In this document: positions 1-6,689 of the stretch, one piece after another
Layout of the letters: each line of letters opens with the position of its first letter
Position numbering within the stretch: position 1 is the stretch's first letter
DNA from: Alphaproteobacteria bacterium
GTDB taxonomy: Bacteria > Pseudomonadota > Alphaproteobacteria > ATCC43930 > CGMCC-115725
Direction of reading: 5' to 3'
Length of the DNA: 7,334 nt
NCBI GenBank assembly: GCA_005888515.1
Contig: VAZR01000194.1
Coordinates: forward strand, 1 to 7,334
Translations under genes and position numbers: made by a program
Notes under the pieces: model-generated
What the model was told of the DNA's origin: nothing
The model's database searches: none
The model's input: only the letters and a program-made list of their open reading frames with translations

Positions 1-953
1 ACATGGCTGAAGGCGCACAGCGACACATAGATGATGCCGGGGCGTAACGCCGCCAGTTGTTCGGGCGACAGCCCGCGATTGCTGAGGGTTCCGGGCCGAT
101 AACCCTGGCTGAACACGTCGCCGTCGCGCACCAGCCCCTTCAGCGTGTCGAGATCCTTCGGCTGGCGCAGATCAAGCCGTGCCGACAATTTTCCGTGACC
201 GGTGTCGTATTCCTGATCGTCGCGGGCCGCGATGTGCGGCGCGGTGATCTTCAGGACGTCGGCGCCGTGCTCGGCCAAAGTGCGGGCGCAAGTCGGCCCG
301 GCCAGAACCCGCGTCAGATCGAGGACGCGGATGCCGGATAACGGCCGGCTGCCCTCCGGCAATTTTTCCGGCGGGGCTTCGCCGATCTTGACGATCTCAA
401 GGAGCGGCAGCGAAGCGATCGCCGCGGCCTGCGGGTGCTGCGCCCATTCGGCCATGCTGCGCACCATGCCGCCGGCGCCGCCGGCGGCGATGATCGCCTC
501 CTCGAGTTCGAGCGCGTCCCATTGCGCGACCGCCTTGCGCACTGCCGCCTTGCTTTCCTCGCAGCCGAGGACCTTGAGCGCCGCGGCGCGATGGTTCGGG
601 AAATTGGCATGGACATAGCTCCACCGGCCGTTCTTGGCCGGGTACATGCCCATCACTTCGTTGCGGTCGCCGCGAACCTTGACGCCGTTTACCTGCAAGT
701 AATTGCCGCTGCGCAGCGAGGCTGTCGCGTGGCGCAGATCGACTGCCACGTCTTGTCGGCGCCCGCCGCGCAATTCCCATAGATCGGCGGCCGCAAGCCC
801 GGTGGCCGCCACGGCGGCTGCACTGGTCTCGCCGATGCGGAATGGGGTCGGCAATACCGGGTCGGAACCGCCGGTAATCTCGACCGTCCGGGCGCGGTCC
901 TCGGGCAATCCGGCGACCGGCAAAATCGTGCGCAGAGCGTCATGGGCGGTCAT
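1..953 (-). CDS. CaiB/BaiF family III CoA-transferase-like protein, partial (3' end beyond left edge)
   Basis: The visible 317 codons begin at the ATG at 953-951, with AGGGGAG (970-964) 10 nt upstream as ribosome binding site. Family III CoA-transferases move CoA between carboxylic acids in the cytoplasm. Residues about 204-317 match the family N-terminal Rossmann half: LSGIRVLDLTRVLAGP near 205-220, LAEHGADVLKI near 227-236, then GHGKLSARLDL and the YRPGTL and IIYVSL segments. This block normally starts within the first 10-15 residues. Here it is preceded by about 200 residues that resemble the family's C-terminal half: a helix ending in a GRRQDVAVDL segment (64-73), a YPAKNGRW strand pair (104-111), and an AEWAQHPQ segment (168-175). 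The order is therefore swapped or a tandem fusion. The position aligning with the catalytic Asp is Glu42. Substrate unknown. It is divergent from the efflux operon and no functional link is evident. The family is secure; activity is not. Confidence 0.88.
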   Translation of the reverse strand, partial: MTAHDALRTILPVAGLPEDRARTVEITGGSDPVLPTPFRIGETSAAAVAATGLAAADLWELRGGRRQDVAVDLRHATASLRSGNYLQVNGVKVRGDRNEVMGMYPAKNGRWSYVHANFPNHRAAALKVLGCEESKAAVRKAVAQWDALELEEAIIAAGGAGGMVRSMAEWAQHPQAAAIASLPLLEIVKIGEAPPEKLPEGSRPLSGIRVLDLTRVLAGPTCARTLAEHGADVLKITAPHIAARDDQEYDTGHGKLSARLDLRQPKDLDTLKGLVRDGDVFSQGYRPGTLSNRGLSPEQLAALRPGIIYVSLCAFSH

Positions 954-977
954 GCTCGGATTTCTCCCCTGATGTAT

Positions 978-1003
978 GCGGCGCCCGCTTCTTTCGGCGC
1001 CGC
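978..1003 (-). other. Hairpin in the leader of the CoA-transferase gene
   Basis: The arms GCGGCGCC (978-985) and GGCGCCGC (996-1003) are perfectly complementary, giving an 8-bp all-GC stem with a 10-nt loop. It lies 24 nt upstream of the CoA-transferase start and just ahead of its ribosome binding site. No T-tract follows on either strand, so an intrinsic terminator is not supported. It could be a leader structure affecting translation or mRNA stability, or chance in GC-rich DNA. Confidence 0.35.
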
Positions 1004-1153
1004 GCGATCCCTAATGATGCCGTGGAACGGGCCGGGAGGAAATGGCGATCAGCCCACCGATGCTGCCGGCGCGTGATTTTTGCCTGTCGGAATCGCGGCG
1101 AGATGCCGCGGCCAGCCTTGGATTTTATGCCGGCCGGCCACTCCAAGGGATAC

Positions 1154-1172
1154 TAGACATAGTCATTGTCTA
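1154..1172. promoter_or_regulatory. 19-bp palindrome, candidate MarR-type operator
   Basis: The sequence TAGACATAGTCATTGTCTA has perfect 6-bp arms, TAGACA and TGTCTA, around a 7-bp AT-rich centre. It overlaps the proposed promoter elements of the adaptor gene, so a bound protein would block RNA polymerase. MarR-family dimers typically bind AT-rich inverted repeats of this size, and a MarR gene ends this same operon (5554-6093). Assigning the two to each other is inference. I saw no second copy of the palindrome in the window. Confidence 0.5.
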
Positions 1173-1181
1173 TAATATACA
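1154..1181 (+). promoter_or_regulatory. Candidate promoter of the efflux operon
   Basis: A perfect TATAAT lies at 1171-1176, about 40 nt before the adaptor ATG, but the hexamer 17 bp upstream (GGATAC) is a poor -35. An alternative pairing is TAGACA (1154-1159, one mismatch to TTGACA) with TATACA (1176-1181) at a 16-bp spacing. Either would give a 5' leader of roughly 30-35 nt. The local AT richness in otherwise GC-rich DNA supports a sigma-70-type promoter here; which pair is used is not decided by the sequence. Confidence 0.55.
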
Positions 1182-1216
1182 TCCGGTATAGGTCAGCGCT
1201 TTCGAGAGACGCCCCC

Positions 1217-2359
1217 ATGAAACGAACCGCGATCGCTGCGGTCCTGACCCTCGCCCTGCTGGCGATCGTGATGTCCTGGGTCATCGATACCGTCGCGCCG
1301 AGCGCCGAGGCCCAATCGCCGCCGCCTTCAGGGCCAGGGGTTCCGGTCACCGCCGGCACGGTCGCAAGCACCGATGTGCCGGTCTTCTTGAACGCGATCG
1401 GCACCGTCCAGGCGTACAACATGGTCACGATCAAGAGCCGGGTCGACGGCCAGATCGTCAAGGTCGCCTTTGCCGAGGGCCAGGACGTCAAGGCCGGGAC
1501 GGCGCTCATTCAGATCGATCCGCGGCCGTTCCAGGCGCTGCTCGATCAGGCGATGGCGACAAAGCAGAAGGATGAGGCGCAGCTGGCAAGCGCCCAGGCC
1601 GATCTCGTGCGCTGGGCCGAGCTGGTGCCGCAGGGCGTCAAATCGCGCCAGACCTACGACCAGCAAAAGGCGCTGGTGCAGCAATTGCAGGCTACGGTCA
1701 AGGCGGACGACGCGCAGATCGAGACCGCCCGCCTCAATCTCAGCTACGCCGATATCCGCGCGCCGATCGACGGCCGGCTCGGCATGCGGCTGGTCGATGC
1801 CGGCAATATGGTGCGCGCGGCCGATGCGGCGGGTCTGGTTACGATTTCTCAGATCAAGCCGATCTTTGTCAGCTTCACCGTGCCGCAGGAGAATTTACAC
1901 AAAATACACGAGAAGCAGGCCGGCGGCGCGCTCGCGGTGGTGGCCTTTGGCGGCGACAACAAGACGCAACTCGCCGAAGGCAAGCTGAGCGTCATCGATA
2001 ATGCGATCGATCAGCCGACCGGGACGATCCGCCTCAAGGCGACCTTCGCCAATGCCGAGGAGCGGCTGTGGCCCGGAGAGTTCGTCAATGTGCGGCTGGT
2101 TCTGTCGGTGCGCAAAGGCGCGCCAACGGTGCCGGCGCAGACCGTGCAGGACGGCCCGACCGGCCAGTACGCTTATGTCATCAAGGATGACAGCACCGTC
2201 GAACGGCGGCAGGTTGAGGTCGCCACGGTGCAGGACGGGCTCGCGGTTATCGGCAAGGGGTTGTCGCCCGGCGAAAAGGTGGTCGTGGAAGGTCAGTATC
2301 GCCTGACCAACGGCGCGCGGGTCAAAGTTGAAGCGGCCGCTCGGGGAGCTGCCGGATGA
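1217..2359 (+). CDS. mdtA: RND efflux periplasmic adaptor subunit, MdtA-like (HlyD/MFP family)
   Basis: This 380-residue protein bridges an inner-membrane RND pump and an outer-membrane channel across the periplasm. The N-terminus has a basic start and a hydrophobic stretch (about 4-24) followed by a SAEA-Q site near 29-33, fitting a signal peptide or anchor; there is no lipobox cysteine. In order follow the first lipoyl half (about 66-104, with SRVDGQI and DPRPF), a coiled-coil hairpin (about 105-175), the second lipoyl half (NLSYADIRAPIDGRLG, 174-189), a beta-barrel domain (about 213-300, with the DNAIDQPTGTIRLK signature at 261-274) and a membrane-proximal domain to about 375. Segment by segment it resembles E. 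coli MdtA, and the length is usual. The ATG at 1217 is chosen because it opens the signal sequence and has GAGAGA 7 nt upstream; a TTG 17 codons earlier would lie inside the promoter. It is the first gene of the operon, 55 nt before the pump. Confidence 0.93.
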   Translation: MKRTAIAAVLTLALLAIVMSWVIDTVAPSAEAQSPPPSGPGVPVTAGTVASTDVPVFLNAIGTVQAYNMVTIKSRVDGQIVKVAFAEGQDVKAGTALIQIDPRPFQALLDQAMATKQKDEAQLASAQADLVRWAELVPQGVKSRQTYDQQKALVQQLQATVKADDAQIETARLNLSYADIRAPIDGRLGMRLVDAGNMVRAADAAGLVTISQIKPIFVSFTVPQENLHKIHEKQAGGALAVVAFGGDNKTQLAEGKLSVIDNAIDQPTGTIRLKATFANAEERLWPGEFVNVRLVLSVRKGAPTVPAQTVQDGPTGQYAYVIKDDSTVERRQVEVATVQDGLAVIGKGLSPGEKVVVEGQYRLTNGARVKVEAAARGAAG

Positions 2360-2414
2360 GCCCGATCACCAGAATGCCGATACAGGGGCCGGCCGGCTGG
2401 CGAGGAAAACGCCG

Positions 2415-5400
2415 ATGAGCATCTCCGAACCTTTCATCCGGCGGCCGATCGCGACCTCGCTGTTGATGCTCGGCATGCTCGTCTTCGGCATCGGTGCCTA
2501 CAATCTGCTGCCGGTTGCGGCACTGCCGAAGGTCGATTTCCCGACCATCGTGGTCACGACCAACTATCCCGGCGCCAGCCCTGACACGATGGCCTCCGCG
2601 GTGGCGACACCGCTCGAACAGCAATTTGCCGCCATTTCCGGCCTCGCCGAGATGACTTCAACGAGTGGTCTCGGCACGACGATGATCACGATGCAGTTCG
2701 ATCTGGAGCGCAATATCGACGCCGCCGCCCAGGATGTGCAGCAGGCGATCAACGCAGCTACGGGCCTGTTGCCGAAAGATCTGCCAAGCCCGCCGACTTA
2801 CCGCAAGACCAACCCGGCCGATCGGCCGGTGCTGATCTACGCCGTTCATTCCGACTCGTTGCCGGTTTACCGCATCGATGACTACGCCTACACGATCATC
2901 GCCCAGAAGCTGTCGACCGTGAAAGGCGTCGCCGAATCGCGGATCTTCGGCCAGAAGCCCTACGCGGTGCACATCCAGGTCAATCCGGCGGCGCTGGCGG
3001 CGCGCGGCATCGGCCTCGAAGAGGTCCGCAGCGCGCTTTCCCAGGCGACCGTCAACGTGTGGCGCATCGGTGCGCCAGTGCGTCTTGGTGACATCGCCGA
3101 TGTTATCGATGGCGTGCAGAACGCGCGGGCCGGCGCCTGGTTCGAACACAAGCCCGCTGAGGGGCTGGCGGTCCAGCGCGAGGCCGGCGCCAATACAAAT
3201 CAGGTGGTCGACACGATCAAGAATCTGCTGCCGAAGCTGCTGGAGTCGATCCCGCCCACTGTGCATGTCGATTTGGTGTCGGATCGCTCGCTGGTGATCC
3301 GCGCGGCGGTGCACGACGTACAGTTCACGATGATGCTGACGATCGGATTGGTCGTCCTCGTTATCTTCATTTTCCTGCGGACCCTGTGGGCCACCGTAAT
3401 CCCGAGCGTGGCCGTGCCCTTATCGCTGCTCGCGACCTTCGCGGTCATGTATGGCATCGGCTACAGCCTCGATAACATCTCGCTGATGGCGCTGACGATC
3501 TCGGTCGGCTTTGTCGTCGACGACGCGATCGTCATGATCGAGAACATCGTGCGCTATCTCGAGCAGGGCTACCGGCCGTTCGAGGCGGCGCTGAAGGGCG
3601 CCAGCCAGATCGGTTTCACGATCATCTCGATCACCTTCTCGCTGATTGCCGTGTTCATCCCGCTATTGTTCATGAGCGGCATCATCGGCCGGCTGTTCCG
3701 CGAGTTCGCGGTGACGGTGTCGGTGGCGGTGATCGCCTCGGCGGTCATTTCCCTGACCCTGACGCCTGTGATGTGTTCGCTGTTCCTGAAGGGCCACAGC
3801 GAGCGTCCGCCGGGGAGGCTCAGCCGGCTCGCCGAGCGCGGCTTTCAGGCGACGCTCCGTGGCTATGACAGAGGCCTCAAATTCGTCTTTCGGCACCAGT
3901 TCGTGACACTGATGTCGACCCTGATCCTGATGGCCGCGACCGGCCTGCTCTATATGAAGATCCCGAAAGGCTTCTTCCCGCAGCAGGATACCGGTTTCAT
4001 CTTCGGCCAAGCCGAGGCGCGGCAGGACACTTCGTTCCTCAAAATGGAGGGGATGGTCCATCAAGTCGCCGAGATCGTGCAGAAAGACCCGGCGGTGGCC
4101 GGCGTGTTCTATTTCGCCGGCGCCTACGCCTACAACCCGACCGAGAATACCGGCCGCGTGTTCATTCAGCTGAAGCCGCACGACACGCGCAAGGAGACCT
4201 CGGACCAGGTCATCCAGCGCCTGCGCCCCAAGGTGGCGGCGGTGCAAGGGCTCAAATTCTTTATGCAATCCGGGCAGGACATCAGCGTCGGCGGACGCCT
4301 CAGCCGCACCCAATACCAGTACACGCTGACCGACACGGATAGCAACGAGCTCAATCACTGGGCGCCGATCGTCGACGCGGCGATGCAGAAATTGCCGGAA
4401 CTGCAGGACGTCGCCTCGGACCAGCAGATTGCCGCGCCGCACATGGCGATCGAGATCGATCGCGACGCCGCTTCGCGGCTCGGGTTGTCGGCCTCGCTGA
4501 TCGACGAGACGCTGTACGACGCGTTCGGCCAGCGCCAGATCGCGACGATGTACACCTCGACCAATCAGTACAAAGTCATCCTTGAGGTGCAGCCGCAGTT
4601 CCAAGACGACCCGAGCGCGCTATCGAAGATCTACGTGCCGGGACCGCCCCCGAGCGCGGGATCGCCCCCGGTGCAGATACCGCTCAGCAGCTTTGCCCAC
4701 TTCACCTCGAAGGTCGAACCGCTGTTGCTGAGTCATCAAGGGCAGTTCCCGGCAGTGACGATCTCGTTCAACCTCGCCCCCGGGGTGGCGCTCGGCGAGG
4801 CGATCGATCGCATCCAGGCGCTGGAACGCGAGCTGCACATGCCGGCGACGGTCACCGGCGCCTTTACGGGGACGGCGCAGGCGTTCCAGGCCTCGCTCTC
4901 CTCGACGCCGCTCCTGGTCGCGGCGGCGATCCTGGTGGTCTATATCGTGCTCGGTGTGCTCTACGAGAGCTACATCCACCCGATCACGATCCTGTCCGCC
5001 TTGCCTTCCGCGGGGGTCGGCGCGCTGCTCGCGCTGATCCTGTGGCCGCGGCCGGGCCACACGCCGTCCGCCAAATTCGACGCGTGGACGGTTTTTGACC
5101 CGTCGGTCGGGCTGCCGGCTAATTACGAGCTGACCGTCATCGCGATTGTCGGGGTCGTTCTGCTGATCGGCATCGTCAAGAAGAACGCGATCATGATGAT
5201 CGACTTCGCGCTCCACGCCGGGCGCCACGAGGGCAAGAGCCCGCTCGAGGCGATCCATGAAGCCTGCCTGTTGCGCTTTCGCCCGATCATGATGACGACC
5301 TTCGCGGCGCTGTTCGGCGGTTTGCCGATCGCGATCGGCGGCGGCGCCGGATCGGAATTGCGCCGCCCGCTCGGCATCGCGATTGTCGGCGGGCTATTGG

Positions 5401-5567
5401 TATCGCAATGGCTGACGCTCTACACGACGCCGGTCATCTATCTCTATCTCGACCGATTGAGTCACTTCCTTGGTGGCAAACGCCGTCAGCCGTCGCGTCT
5501 CGCCGAGGCGCTGACCGATCGGCCGCGGCCCGGTCGCCTGGTGGAGGATCCGCATGTCGCCGAATGA
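2415..5567 (+). CDS. RND multidrug efflux pump, MdtB/MdtC-like inner-membrane transporter
   Basis: This 1050-residue HAE1-type RND transporter exports hydrophobic or amphiphilic compounds using the proton gradient. The ATG at 2415 is chosen because GAGGAA (2402-2407) sits 7 nt upstream and the family N-terminus (EPFIRRPIATSLL) follows directly. TM1 is near 13-33, the first periplasmic domain runs to about 300, TM2-TM6 span about 302-455, then come the second periplasmic domain and the C-terminal TM set. Proton-relay residues are present: Asp369-Asp370 in GFVVDDAI and Lys923 in GIVKKNAI, matching AcrB Asp407, Asp408 and Lys940. Two departures from the family stand out. The ATVN segment (to Asn214) joins almost directly to GAPVRLGDI (from 219), leaving out about 32 residues usually found there. 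About 27 extra residues (878-904) lie between TM9 and TM10. The frame is intact. A single pump gene is present where enterobacteria have mdtB plus mdtC. MdtB versus MdtC identity cannot be decided. Confidence 0.93.
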   Translation: MSISEPFIRRPIATSLLMLGMLVFGIGAYNLLPVAALPKVDFPTIVVTTNYPGASPDTMASAVATPLEQQFAAISGLAEMTSTSGLGTTMITMQFDLERNIDAAAQDVQQAINAATGLLPKDLPSPPTYRKTNPADRPVLIYAVHSDSLPVYRIDDYAYTIIAQKLSTVKGVAESRIFGQKPYAVHIQVNPAALAARGIGLEEVRSALSQATVNVWRIGAPVRLGDIADVIDGVQNARAGAWFEHKPAEGLAVQREAGANTNQVVDTIKNLLPKLLESIPPTVHVDLVSDRSLVIRAAVHDVQFTMMLTIGLVVLVIFIFLRTLWATVIPSVAVPLSLLATFAVMYGIGYSLDNISLMALTISVGFVVDDAIVMIENIVRYLEQGYRPFEAALKGASQIGFTIISITFSLIAVFIPLLFMSGIIGRLFREFAVTVSVAVIASAVISLTLTPVMCSLFLKGHSERPPGRLSRLAERGFQATLRGYDRGLKFVFRHQFVTLMSTLILMAATGLLYMKIPKGFFPQQDTGFIFGQAEARQDTSFLKMEGMVHQVAEIVQKDPAVAGVFYFAGAYAYNPTENTGRVFIQLKPHDTRKETSDQVIQRLRPKVAAVQGLKFFMQSGQDISVGGRLSRTQYQYTLTDTDSNELNHWAPIVDAAMQKLPELQDVASDQQIAAPHMAIEIDRDAASRLGLSASLIDETLYDAFGQRQIATMYTSTNQYKVILEVQPQFQDDPSALSKIYVPGPPPSAGSPPVQIPLSSFAHFTSKVEPLLLSHQGQFPAVTISFNLAPGVALGEAIDRIQALERELHMPATVTGAFTGTAQAFQASLSSTPLLVAAAILVVYIVLGVLYESYIHPITILSALPSAGVGALLALILWPRPGHTPSAKFDAWTVFDPSVGLPANYELTVIAIVGVVLLIGIVKKNAIMMIDFALHAGRHEGKSPLEAIHEACLLRFRPIMMTTFAALFGGLPIAIGGGAGSELRRPLGIAIVGGLLVSQWLTLYTTPVIYLYLDRLSHFLGGKRRQPSRLAEALTDRPRPGRLVEDPHVAE

Positions 5568-6093
5568 TCTGCTGCCGATCGCGCCGGGGATCGGTACTGC
5601 GGCCGAGCCGCGCGGAGCGGCGCGCCTGGATCCCGCGGCATTGCAGCCAAATGTCGGGGCATTGCTGCATGATGTGGCGCGGCTGATCCGCCGCCGTTTC
5701 GATCGCCGCGCCCGGCAGACCGGCCTCGCGATCACCCGTCAGCAGGCGCGCGCGTTGCTGTCGATTGCCCGCACGGAGGGGTTGAGCCAGGCGGCAATCG
5801 CGACCCTGCTCGATATCGAGCCGATCGCGCTGGTGCGCCTGTTGGACCGGTTGCACGAGGAGGGGCTCGTCGAGCGCCGGCTGCATCCGACCGACCGGCG
5901 CGTCCGCACCTTGTGGCTGACGCCGCTCGGCCGGACGATGGTCGACCGCATCCTCGCGATCAACGCACAGATCCGCGAAGAGGCCTGTGCCGGGTTGAGC
6001 CCCTCGGCGCGCGACGCGTTGTTGCGCACCCTCGACCACATGAAGGCGAACCTGCTCATCGACGAGGAAGGGGAGAGCGCCGCCGCCGAGTAA
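5554..6093 (+). CDS. MarR-family transcriptional regulator, probable efflux repressor
   Basis: This 179-residue protein has a typical MarR fold. About 32 N-terminal residues rich in Pro, Ala and Gly precede the dimerisation helix (33-57). The winged helix-turn-helix spans about 62-125: LSQAAIATLLDIE (77-89), the recognition helix PIALVRLLDRLHEEG (90-104), and a wing with the hallmark TDRRVRTLWLT (113-123). A C-terminal dimer helix pair ends near 168. MarR proteins are cytoplasmic dimers, usually ligand-released repressors. The ATG overlaps the last 14 nt of the pump gene in another frame and has GGAGGA (5543-5548) 5 nt upstream, so the gene is translationally tied to the pump. Its place at the end of an efflux operon suggests it controls that operon, perhaps through the palindrome at 1154-1172; this is inference. 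Activator function or a different target cannot be excluded. Confidence 0.92.
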   Translation: MSPNDLLPIAPGIGTAAEPRGAARLDPAALQPNVGALLHDVARLIRRRFDRRARQTGLAITRQQARALLSIARTEGLSQAAIATLLDIEPIALVRLLDRLHEEGLVERRLHPTDRRVRTLWLTPLGRTMVDRILAINAQIREEACAGLSPSARDALLRTLDHMKANLLIDEEGESAAAE

Positions 6094-6100
6094 CGGCGGC
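6082..6100. terminator. GC hairpin over the MarR stop codon, possible terminator between convergent units
   Basis: The arms GCCGCCG (6082-6088) and CGGCGGC (6094-6100) form a perfect 7-bp stem with a 5-nt loop AGTAA that contains the end of the MarR gene including its TAA stop. It sits where the efflux operon meets the convergent SDR-cupin unit, only 38 nt apart. There is no T-tract on either side, so classical intrinsic termination is doubtful; a GC-rich genome may terminate without one, or use Rho. Confidence 0.3.
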
Positions 6101-6131
6101 CAGGGACCGAAGGCAGCCGGCGGCAGAACTC

Positions 6132-6677
6132 TCAGGCGGCACCGGCCGAAGCGCTCTCGATGATTTCGGCGAGCCCCTTGGCGAGATCGAATTTGAGCCG
6201 CGGGATGCGCTCGAGATCGGTGCCGGTCACTCGCACGAAGCGCGCCCCGTCGGGGAACTCGATGTTGTGGATCGCCCGGATGTCGTAGGTCCCGGCGTGG
6301 CCGGGCTCCAGCCGGTAGCGCCGCGCAACCTGGATCGTCGCCGGGCCGGGGTCGTTCTTGCCGTCGGTGCGGCGCCATTCGGTCATGTCGGTGTACTGGG
6401 TCGCCTGGCCGTACACTGCCCATGAGGCGCCGTGATCGTGCGGCGGCGATTTGTGCCCTTTCGGATTGATATGGGCGAGCACGACAAAACCGAGCTCGGC
6501 GTCTTCGTAAAGCGTGTGCCGGCCGGGCGGCGCCGACAGGACATGCCGGTCAAGAAAACCCGGCTCGGCGAGCAGCCGCTCCAGGTTTTGCCGCACCTTC
6601 TCGCGCCCGCCGGGGCCGGTGTCGGTCTTCAGCGCCGTCCGGCAATCATCGCAGAACGCATCGAGTGAATAGGACAT
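6132..6677 (-). CDS. Cupin-fold protein with 3-His metal site, cysteine-dioxygenase-like
   Basis: This 181-residue protein is a single-domain cupin (double-stranded beta helix). The first cupin motif is PPHDHGASWAVYGQA (78-92) with His80 and His82; the position where many cupins carry a Glu ligand is occupied by Ala87. The second motif, in GHAGTYDIRAIHNIEFPDG, supplies His137. A 3-His iron site without the Glu is characteristic of thiol dioxygenases of the cysteine dioxygenase type, and the PPHDH-W-V-G pattern resembles bacterial members of that group. The substrate is unknown and should not be assumed to be cysteine. The ATG at 6677-6675 follows a strong AGGAGGAAA ribosome binding site that overlaps the stop of the upstream SDR gene, 12 nt away, so the two genes are cotranscribed. 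The short N-terminal region (1-45) is helical and has Cys9 and Cys12. Metal-dependent enzyme is likely, a specific reaction is not assignable. Confidence 0.85.
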   Translation of the reverse strand: MSYSLDAFCDDCRTALKTDTGPGGREKVRQNLERLLAEPGFLDRHVLSAPPGRHTLYEDAELGFVVLAHINPKGHKSPPHDHGASWAVYGQATQYTDMTEWRRTDGKNDPGPATIQVARRYRLEPGHAGTYDIRAIHNIEFPDGARFVRVTGTDLERIPRLKFDLAKGLAEIIESASAGAA

Positions 6678-6689
6678 CTCGTTTCCTCC

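Larger units (their letters stand above)
954..1216. promoter_or_regulatory. Divergent intergenic region between CoA-transferase and efflux operon
   Basis: This 263-bp gap separates two genes transcribed away from each other and must hold promoters for both. The side next to the efflux genes (about 1151-1185) is sharply AT-richer than the surroundings and carries the promoter and palindrome listed separately. The CoA-transferase side holds a strong hairpin (978-1003). A second, weaker inverted repeat has CGCGGC at 1094-1099 and GCCGCG at 1105-1110. I could not identify a convincing promoter for the CoA-transferase. A 68-codon minus-strand frame (1146-940) in the gap has no recognisable domain and low-complexity basic content, so it is not called a gene. 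Confidence 0.6.

Noticed and set aside
1094..1110. CGCGGC-GAGAT-GCCGCG inverted repeat as a terminator
   Set aside because: The stem is only 6 bp, no T-tract follows on either strand, and it lies between divergent genes where no terminator is needed.
1129..1138. GCCGGCCGGC 10-mer, repeated at 2388-2397, both upstream of efflux genes
   Set aside because: It is self-complementary, simple and GC-only, so two copies are expected by chance in this base composition.
940..1146. Minus-strand 68-codon frame in the intergenic region
   Set aside because: It is basic low-complexity sequence overlapping the CoA-transferase start, with no family resemblance.
1166..1216. TTG start adding 17 residues to the adaptor
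   Set aside because: It lies within the palindrome and promoter region, lacks a ribosome binding site, and would put a polar extension before the signal sequence.
2328..2414. TTG start adding 29 residues to the pump
   Set aside because: It overlaps the adaptor gene and adds a charged sequence absent from the family; the ATG at 2415 has a good GAGGAA site.
3663..4604. Minus-strand open frame (313 codons) inside the pump gene
   Set aside because: It mirrors the pump codons in a GC-rich genome, has a His/Arg/Leu-rich low-complexity composition and no recognisable motif.
4620..5258. Minus-strand open frame (212 codons) inside the pump gene, plus a similar one at 2658-3314
   Set aside because: Both are fully covered by the conserved pump sequence and have shadow-type Arg/Asp/Gln-rich composition.
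5434..6423. Long minus-strand open frame (329 codons) across the pump end, MarR gene and cupin
   Set aside because: It is antisense to three genes with clear families, is Arg/Pro/Asp-rich as expected from GC-rich shadow frames, and shows no domain.
5913..6425. Plus-strand open frame (170 codons) running past the MarR end into the cupin gene
   Set aside because: It is out of frame with MarR and antisense to the cupin, with Arg/Pro/Gly-rich composition and no domain.
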